Positions 13,696 to 18,024 of a stretch of DNA of 18,024 nucleotides are shown here, in pieces; position 1 is the first letter of the stretch; each line of letters starts with the position of its first letter. The stretch covers positions 56,089 through 74,112 of the forward strand of contig DKEG01000025.1 in the NCBI GenBank assembly GCA_002452095.1. The letters run 5' to 3'. Position numbers and translations under genes: made by a program. The notes under the pieces are model-generated. The model did no database searches. It saw only the letters and a program-made list of their open reading frames with translations, and was not told the DNA's origin. Source of the stretch: Bacteroidales bacterium UBA6828. Lineage in GTDB: Bacteria; Bacteroidota; Bacteroidia; Bacteroidales; Paludibacteraceae.

Positions 13696-14940
13696 ATGAA
13701 AAAGACGTTATTTTTGGCAGCCATGGTACTCATAAGTGCAGGCTGCTTCGCACAGAAAGCCAACATCAAGAAGGCTAAAAATCTGGCTTTGCAGGAGACA
13801 CCCGATTTCTCGGGCGCACGTGCAGCCATCGATGAGGCACTCCAAAACCCCGAAACCGAGAATGTTCCAGAGGCATGGTATGTAGCCGGACTGATTGGTT
13901 ATCAGGAAAATAGTGCCGAGAATATGAAGCAAATGCTCGGTCAGAATTACGATGCAGAGAAAGCCGGTCATGCCGCAATGGAGAGTTTCGACTATTGGGT
14001 AAAGGCTGGGCAACTCGCTTCTGCTACCACCCTCGATAAGAAAGGGCGTGAGGTAATGGCAGACAAGAAAACGTATGCCAATGTTCAGAAGAAAATGCTG
14101 GAGTACTACAAGAACCAGGAACTGGTGAAGTATGGTGTGTATCTCAACGAGCAACGTGACTACCGCACGGCGTATGAGGCATTTCGGAAACACCTCTCAA
14201 TCCCTGATATGGCAATGATGCAGGACGAGAAACTGCAGAAAGAGATGCCGCGCGATACCATCTACGAGCAGTATAAATACTACGAGGCAATTTTCGCTAT
14301 CCAAGCAGGGATGCACCCTGAGGCTATTGCGATTCTCGAACAGATGAAAGATGGTGAATACGAGGCTGTTACGGTTAATCAATTCCTCTATCAGGAGTAT
14401 GTTACAGAGAAAGATACGGCTAATTTCGTACGCGTGCTGCAAGACGCAGTAGTGCGTTTCCCGCAAGAACCTTGGTTCCTCCAGAACTTGATTAACTACT
14501 ACATATTCTCCGGTCAGGAGAAAGAAGCGATTGCTTATCTCCAACAGGCTATTGAACGTGAACCCAATGTCGCACAATACCATCTTATCAAGGGTAATCT
14601 GGACGAGAACCAAAAAAACTACGATGAGGCATTGGCTGATTTCGACCGTGCACTTGCTCTCGACCCCACTATGGCAGATGCTGAAGCCGGTAAGGGACGT
14701 GTATTCTACAACCAGGGGGTAAAGATGAATGAGGATGCTGCATATATTACGGACAACAAAGAGTATAAGAAAGCCCTTGAGGCAATGAATGAGATGTTCC
14801 GTAAGTCGTTGCCCTATTTCGAGAAGGCACACGAACTGGATCCCGACAACCGCGATTATATGATTACGCTTCGTACGCTCTACTACCGCTTCAATATGGA
14901 TGCGGAGTACCAAGCGATGAATGACAAAATCAATAATTAA
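13696..14940 (+). CDS. Exported TPR-repeat protein
   Basis: A 414-residue periplasmic or surface-side helical-repeat protein of unknown role. MKKTLFLAAMVLISAGCFAQ is a signal peptide. The Cys17 context (SAGC) lacks the Leu of a good lipobox, so cleavage after Gln20 or nearby seems likelier than lipidation. The rest is helical, with tetratricopeptide-like units; the clearest is about 293-326 (YHLIKGNLDENQKNYDEALADFDRALALDP), and others lie around 160-290 and 355-400. The frame is open upstream to 13573 inside gyrA, but the signal peptide fixes the ATG at 13696, two bases after the gyrA stop. I recall such a TPR gene behind gyrA in other Bacteroidales, which would suggest a stable pairing, though a link to gyrase is unlikely for an exported protein. 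The unit ends in a long-stem terminator. Confidence 0.88.
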   Translation: MKKTLFLAAMVLISAGCFAQKANIKKAKNLALQETPDFSGARAAIDEALQNPETENVPEAWYVAGLIGYQENSAENMKQMLGQNYDAEKAGHAAMESFDYWVKAGQLASATTLDKKGREVMADKKTYANVQKKMLEYYKNQELVKYGVYLNEQRDYRTAYEAFRKHLSIPDMAMMQDEKLQKEMPRDTIYEQYKYYEAIFAIQAGMHPEAIAILEQMKDGEYEAVTVNQFLYQEYVTEKDTANFVRVLQDAVVRFPQEPWFLQNLINYYIFSGQEKEAIAYLQQAIEREPNVAQYHLIKGNLDENQKNYDEALADFDRALALDPTMADAEAGKGRVFYNQGVKMNEDAAYITDNKEYKKALEAMNEMFRKSLPYFEKAHELDPDNRDYMITLRTLYYRFNMDAEYQAMNDKINN

Positions 14941-14953
14941 ACACCGTCAGTAA

Positions 14954-14988
14954 AAGAATATGGTTCCCCGCAAGGGAACCATATTCTT
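14954..14988 (+). terminator. Terminator of the gyrA-TPR unit
   Basis: Perfect 15-bp stem AAGAATATGGTTCCC (14954-14968) and GGGAACCATATTCTT (14974-14988), 5-base loop CGCAA. The following tail, AATTCT, is only weakly T-rich. Confidence 0.8.
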
Positions 14989-15074
14989 AATTCTAAGTAT
15001 GGGTGCTTTTCCTGTCCTTTCCCAGATGTTACGCTGTGTATACCTTTCCTGATGCATTGTGCATTGAAAAGTCA

Positions 15075-15103
15075 GGTGGATGTCAGGAGGATAACAGGTG
15101 GAT
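15075..15103. repeat. 11-bp phased GGTGGAT repeats, second locus
   Basis: GGTGGAT (15075), GGAGGAT (15086), GGTGGAT (15097): three units at a period of exactly 11. It shares the 13-mer GGTGGATGTCAGG with 5928-5940 and about 28 of 32 bases overall. No mirror arm is seen upstream; 14989-15074 holds nothing else that I can name. Confidence 0.75.
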
Positions 15104-15145
15104 AGGTTGAGAATAAGAGAACACAGAAACGCCATACTCCATATG

Positions 15146-15166
15146 TTAATTATTAATTGTTAATTG
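15146..15166 (+). repeat. TTAATTN heptamer repeat before ruvX
   Basis: TTAATTA, TTAATTG, TTAATTG: three 7-bp units ending two bases before the ruvX start codon. A change in copy number would alter the spacing between any upstream promoter and the start. Confidence 0.7.
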
Positions 15167-15168
15167 CA

Positions 15169-15615
15169 TTGGGCAGAATACTCGCTATAGATTTTGGTAA
15201 GAAACGCACGGGATTAGCCGTTACGGATTTGCTCCGTATAACGGCTAATCCGTTGCTTACTATTGATACGAAGAATTTGCTCCAATGGTTGCAAACCTAT
15301 TTCGCAGTCGAGCAAGTGGATGAAGTGGTTATTGGGCATCCCTCCCAAATGAACGGGCAAGAGTCTGAATCAATGAACTATATCCGCCCGTTTATGGCTA
15401 CATTCCGCACGACCTTTCCCGATATGCCATTGGTGTCGTTTGACGAGCGTTTTACATCCGTCCTAGCCCACCAAGCCATGCTTGCCGGTGGTATGAAAAA
15501 AAAAGACCGCCAAAACAAAGCCGTGGTCGATAAACTCGCCGCATGTATCATTCTGGAAGGATATATGGACTATAAAACTTCCGGTTCTCTTTTGGAGAAT
15601 AGAAATAGTAAATAA
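15169..15615 (+). CDS. ruvX: RuvX/YqgF-family Holliday junction resolvase-like nuclease
   Basis: A 148-residue RNase H-fold protein. In E. coli the family member YqgF matures the 5' end of 16S rRNA; others are described as Holliday junction resolvases. GRILAIDFGKKRTGLAVTD (2-20) carries the first catalytic Asp8; VVIGHPSQMNG is the second block; FDERFTS supplies the Glu; and VVDKLAACIILEGY near the C-terminus supplies the last Asp. The start is TTG at 15169, since MGRILAIDFG is the family N-terminus and no in-frame ATG lies upstream; an in-frame TTG at 15157 would add four residues from the heptamer repeat. Codons 15-28 are covered by a long inverted repeat (15211-15251). It is the first of four same-strand genes; def begins 48 bases later. 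Its promoter is unclear: TACCTTTC at 15041-15048 is one base off, with no good TTG. Confidence 0.9.
   Translation: MGRILAIDFGKKRTGLAVTDLLRITANPLLTIDTKNLLQWLQTYFAVEQVDEVVIGHPSQMNGQESESMNYIRPFMATFRTTFPDMPLVSFDERFTSVLAHQAMLAGGMKKKDRQNKAVVDKLAACIILEGYMDYKTSGSLLENRNSK
15211..15251. repeat. Long inverted repeat inside ruvX
   Basis: GGATTAGCCGTTA (15211-15223) is perfectly complementary to TAACGGCTAATCC (15239-15251). CGGA (15224-15227) and TCCG (15233-15236) extend it inward past a two-base bulge, giving 17 pairs and a 5-base loop, all within coding sequence. Confidence 0.85.
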
Positions 15616-15634
15616 AAATTTTTTATAAACGAAA

Positions 15635-15663
15635 TCCCCTCTTGGAGGGGGTAGGGGGAGTCT
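15635..15663 (+). promoter_or_regulatory. Repeated hairpin leader / ribosome-binding region of def
   Basis: TCCCCTC-TTG-GAGGGG forms a 6-bp hairpin, followed by TAGGGGGAGTCT and the ATG. GGGGGAG about four bases from the ATG is an unusually strong Shine-Dalgarno-like site for this phylum. TCCCC (15635-15639) can alternatively pair with GGGGA (15655-15659) and cover that site. The same layout precedes mntP (16218-16246). Confidence 0.55.
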
Positions 15664-16212
15664 ATGATTTTACCTATTTATTTATATGGTCAGCCTGTTT
15701 TGCGCAAGGCGACCGACGAAATCCAACCCGGTGATTTCGACCTCAAACAACTTGTTTCTGATATGCAGGAAACCCTCACCACTGCCGAAGGCTGTGGGTT
15801 GGCTGCCCCGCAAATTGGTAAGTCAATACGCCTTTTTATTGTGGACGGAAGCGACCTTGCCGAGGATTTTCCCGAATGTGCAGGATTGAAGAAGACCTTT
15901 GTTAATCCTGAAATAATAGAGGAGAGCGAAGATACTGTCTCTTATGCGGAAGGCTGCCTTTCGCTGCCTGGTATCTCGGAGAATGTAGTGCGTCCGCGTA
16001 CCATTACCATTCGTTATCAGGACGAGAATTTTAACGAGCATACCGAAACCTATACCGACTTTGCTGCACGCATTATTCAGCACGAATATGACCACCTCGA
16101 AGCGCATGTCTTCACCGACCGTATCTCGCCTATCCGCAAGCAGTTTGTCAAAGGCAAACTGACCAATATCGCCAAAGGCAAAACTTCTGCCCGCTACCGC
16201 ACCAAACACTAA
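15664..16212 (+). CDS. def: Peptide deformylase
   Basis: Removes the N-formyl group from the first methionine of new proteins at the ribosome. The 182-residue metalloprotease has the three family motifs: EGCGLAAPQIG (42-52), EGCLSLP (96-102) with metal ligand Cys98, and HEYDHLE (140-146) with ligands His140 and His144 and catalytic Glu141. The residue after HEYDHLE is Ala147 where Gly is commoner; this is outside the active site core. Conserved NPEI and the C-terminal basic helix are present, so it looks active. It is preceded by the hairpin leader at 15635-15663 and followed after 34 bases by mntP with a similar leader. No fmt (formyltransferase) gene is nearby, unlike in many other phyla. 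Confidence 0.96.
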   Translation: MILPIYLYGQPVLRKATDEIQPGDFDLKQLVSDMQETLTTAEGCGLAAPQIGKSIRLFIVDGSDLAEDFPECAGLKKTFVNPEIIEESEDTVSYAEGCLSLPGISENVVRPRTITIRYQDENFNEHTETYTDFAARIIQHEYDHLEAHVFTDRISPIRKQFVKGKLTNIAKGKTSARYRTKH

Positions 16213-16217
16213 ATAAG

Positions 16218-16246
16218 TCCCTTCTTTGAGGAGGTAGAGGGAGTCA
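16218..16246 (+). promoter_or_regulatory. Repeated hairpin leader / ribosome-binding region of mntP
   Basis: TCCCTTC, TTTGA, GGAGGTAGAGGGAGTCA, then ATG. It aligns with the def leader over its whole length, including the AGGGAGTC block next to the ATG. TCCCT (16218-16222) can pair with AGGGA (16238-16242). With only 34 bases between def and mntP there is no room for a yybP-ykoY manganese riboswitch. Confidence 0.55.
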
Positions 16247-16822
16247 ATGAATCACTTCGATATTATTCTGATCGCCATCGGTTTGGCGATGGATTGCTTT
16301 GCCGTGAGTGTAACACACGGTCTGTCTTATGATCGTAGTCGTAAACCGTTGGCGCAATATGGTCCGTGGCTGATGGCGGTGATGTTCGGCTTGTTCCAAG
16401 GTGGAATGCCGCTTGTCGGCTATTTCGCAGGTACGCTCTTTGCCGGTTTCTTCTCCAAGTTTGCCCCATGGATTGCCTTGATCTTATTGGCGTTTATCGG
16501 CGGAAAGATGATTTGGGAGTCGCTCCATAAAAACGAGGAAGAAGAGAAACTGTGTGCCGATTTCTCTTTCAAGCATATTGCTGCTTTGGCTGTCGCTACC
16601 TCAATAGACGCATTGGCTACCGGTGTTATTTTTATTCCATCCCCCGGAATGCTGTGGGGCGGAGTAGGAATTATAGCATTGGTCAGTTTCCTTTTTGCCA
16701 TAGTGGGCTATAGCATCGGGGCGGTGATCGGACAGAAATTCAAGTTCAATGTCGAACTCCTTGGGGGTGTCATACTCATCATTATTGGTCTGAAAATCTT
16801 TGTAGAAGGCATATTTTTCTAA
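16247..16822 (+). CDS. mntP: Manganese efflux pump MntP
   Basis: Inner-membrane exporter that lowers cytoplasmic manganese. The 191-residue protein has six predicted membrane segments (about 5-24, 38-60, 66-90, 108-130, 138-162, 168-190) in two repeated halves. The conserved acidic motifs of each half are seen: GLAMDCFAVSV with Asp16 and ATSIDALATG with Asp121, positions needed for transport in the E. coli protein. A charged cytoplasmic loop NEEEEKLC (96-103) sits between the halves. The length is normal. Start and reading are supported by the leader element ending directly at the ATG. Whether manganese controls this gene cannot be seen. The window also holds a superoxide dismutase, but 15 kb away. 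The esterase gene begins 11 bases downstream and probably shares the transcript. Confidence 0.93.
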   Translation: MNHFDIILIAIGLAMDCFAVSVTHGLSYDRSRKPLAQYGPWLMAVMFGLFQGGMPLVGYFAGTLFAGFFSKFAPWIALILLAFIGGKMIWESLHKNEEEEKLCADFSFKHIAALAVATSIDALATGVIFIPSPGMLWGGVGIIALVSFLFAIVGYSIGAVIGQKFKFNVELLGGVILIIIGLKIFVEGIFF

Positions 16823-16833
16823 AAATAGGCATT

Positions 16834-17973
16834 ATGAAAAAACATATATTTGGTTTACTCCTATTGTTTTGTGGCTCTCTATCTGCACAACAGTCTTTGC
16901 AATCAAACGGCGAATTGCAGACTGCAATAGTAAATGCAGACCATTCTGTATCAATCAACGTTTTTGCACCTATGGCACAACAGATTATTCTGAATGGTGA
17001 ACTGACAGCCAACCAACCGCAGCCGATGGTACGTGATACCGATGGAATATGGTCATATACCACTGCGCCACTCATCTCCGACCTCTATCTCTATTGGTTG
17101 GATATAGATGGAGTACGTGCCTTGGATCCGGGCAATTCGTATGTCATTCGAGACATTAGTTTTTTGTACAACTATGTGATTGTAGAGGATAACTCGGGAC
17201 TGTATGGTACACGGTCGGTACCACACGGTACGGTGGAAAGTATATGGTATCATAGCGACAAGACCAATATGGAAAGACGTCTGACGGTCTATTTGCCAGC
17301 GGAATATGAACAGAGCAGGGGCAAATATCCTGTTTTGTATCTGCTGCATGGCAGTGGTGGTGATGAGCAGGCATGGATAGAACTCGGGCGTGCGGTACAG
17401 ATATTGGATAACCTAATTGCACAAGGCAAGGCGGAACCGATGATTGTGGTAATGCCTAATGGTAATATGAGCGAAGACGCAGCCCCCGGATACGGCATTG
17501 ATGGGTTGGTGCGCCCCAATATACCCGAAGAACACCGTATGGACGGCTTCTTCGAGGAGTGCTTTCCCGAGATTGTCCGCTTTATTGATACACGCTATCG
17601 CACTATCCGAAAGGCGGATAGCCGTGCCATAGCGGGCTTGAGTATGGGCGGGTATCATAGTTACTGGCTTTCGCTCAACTACCCCGATATGTTTGGCGCT
17701 GTGGGATTGTTTTCCGCCGTATATCACCACGGAAATATGGCACAAGCGATATATCAAGACGAGTTGAGCAAGTTGTCCAAACTACAGAACAATAAACCGT
17801 TGTATCGTATCTATATTGGTAATGCAGACTTTCTCTATATCCAAAACGTAGAGCAACGCCAACGAATGGATTCTCTGCAATTCCCTTATATCTATACAGA
17901 GTCTGCAGGAGGACATCAATGGACAAATTGGCGGCATTATCTCGCCGACTTTGTTACCTGTTTGTTCAAATAG
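16834..17973 (+). CDS. Secreted CE1-type carbohydrate esterase (feruloyl/acetyl esterase-like)
   Basis: A 379-residue exported alpha/beta hydrolase likely to cut ester-linked groups, such as ferulate or acetate, from plant polysaccharides. MKKHIFGLLLLFCGSLSAQQ is a signal peptide. About 35-115 is a beta-sandwich of the CBM48/E-set kind (VSINVFAPMAQQIILNG...GIWSYTT...YWLDIDG). About 140-378 is the esterase: LTVYLPAEYEQ, PVLYLLHGSGGDE, IVVMPNGN, then AIAGLSMGGYHS with nucleophile Ser270, GNADFLY with Asp332, and GGHQWTNWRHYL with His361. This order fits esterase D / CE1 proteins such as Bacteroides and Prevotella feruloyl esterases. No SusC/SusD or glycoside hydrolase is in the window, so no polysaccharide locus can be assigned. 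Eleven bases separate it from mntP. The 51 bases after it show no hairpin terminator before the window ends. Confidence 0.88.
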   Translation: MKKHIFGLLLLFCGSLSAQQSLQSNGELQTAIVNADHSVSINVFAPMAQQIILNGELTANQPQPMVRDTDGIWSYTTAPLISDLYLYWLDIDGVRALDPGNSYVIRDISFLYNYVIVEDNSGLYGTRSVPHGTVESIWYHSDKTNMERRLTVYLPAEYEQSRGKYPVLYLLHGSGGDEQAWIELGRAVQILDNLIAQGKAEPMIVVMPNGNMSEDAAPGYGIDGLVRPNIPEEHRMDGFFEECFPEIVRFIDTRYRTIRKADSRAIAGLSMGGYHSYWLSLNYPDMFGAVGLFSAVYHHGNMAQAIYQDELSKLSKLQNNKPLYRIYIGNADFLYIQNVEQRQRMDSLQFPYIYTESAGGHQWTNWRHYLADFVTCLFK

Positions 17974-18024
17974 TAGTACACGAACATACACCGCAGATAA
18001 TAAAACATATAATAAAAGCGGGCT

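Noticed and set aside
14941..15168. Good Bacteroidota promoter for ruvX
   Set aside because: TACCTTTC at 15041-15048 misses the final G and no TTG lies 20 bases upstream, so I mention it only under ruvX.
16213..16246. yybP-ykoY manganese riboswitch before mntP
   Set aside because: Only 34 bases lie between def and mntP, and they form the repeated hairpin leader also found before def.

Overview
The window is a chromosomal segment of a Bacteroidota bacterium, most likely of the order Bacteroidales. The main reason is the promoter style: six clear sites carry a TTG, exactly 20 bases, then TAnnTTTG, the sigma-ABfr type of this phylum. Gene content agrees: an Fe-type superoxide dismutase, a TonB receptor with a long RRF-type leader, a fused RibBA, a long LptF/LptG-type permease, gyrA followed by a TPR protein, and few Shine-Dalgarno sites. 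I cannot name a genus.

Layout. 1-304 is an intergenic region with a GC-rich hairpin repeat and the sod terminator. 305-898 (-) is sod, divergent from a YihX-like HAD phosphatase at 1059-1664 (+). 1665-2024 is a convergent gap holding a MITE-like inverted-repeat element and a second copy of the GC-hairpin repeat. thiL (2025-3059, -) and a hotdog thioesterase (3165-3530, +) diverge from back-to-back promoters. A TonB-dependent receptor (3593-5746) follows. 5747-6085 holds a symmetric array of 11-bp repeats. cdd, lptG-like and ribBA run from 6086 to 9315 with gaps of 1-4 bases. A secreted aromatic- and STR-repeat-rich protein (9423-10763) sits behind a sigma-54-like site. gyrA and a TPR protein (11099-14940) form a pair two bases apart. 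After a second 11-bp repeat array come ruvX, def, mntP and a secreted CE1-type esterase (15169-17973).

Most genes are housekeeping: oxidative defence, thiamine and riboflavin cofactors, pyrimidine salvage, LPS export, DNA topology, Holliday-junction processing, N-terminal deformylation and manganese export. The unit 6086-9315 and the unit 15169-17973 look co-transcribed, but their members share no single pathway.

I see no defence system, prophage, CRISPR array, tRNA or rRNA. The unusual content is mostly between genes or in low-complexity parts: 11-bp phased repeats at two loci, a 13-bp tandem duplication in the gyrA leader, near-identical promoter spacers at two unlinked genes, repeated leaders in front of def and mntP, a long perfect inverted repeat inside ruvX, and the possibly sigma-54-driven STR-repeat protein. 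All of these come from reading the sequence by eye; no alignment or database search was run.
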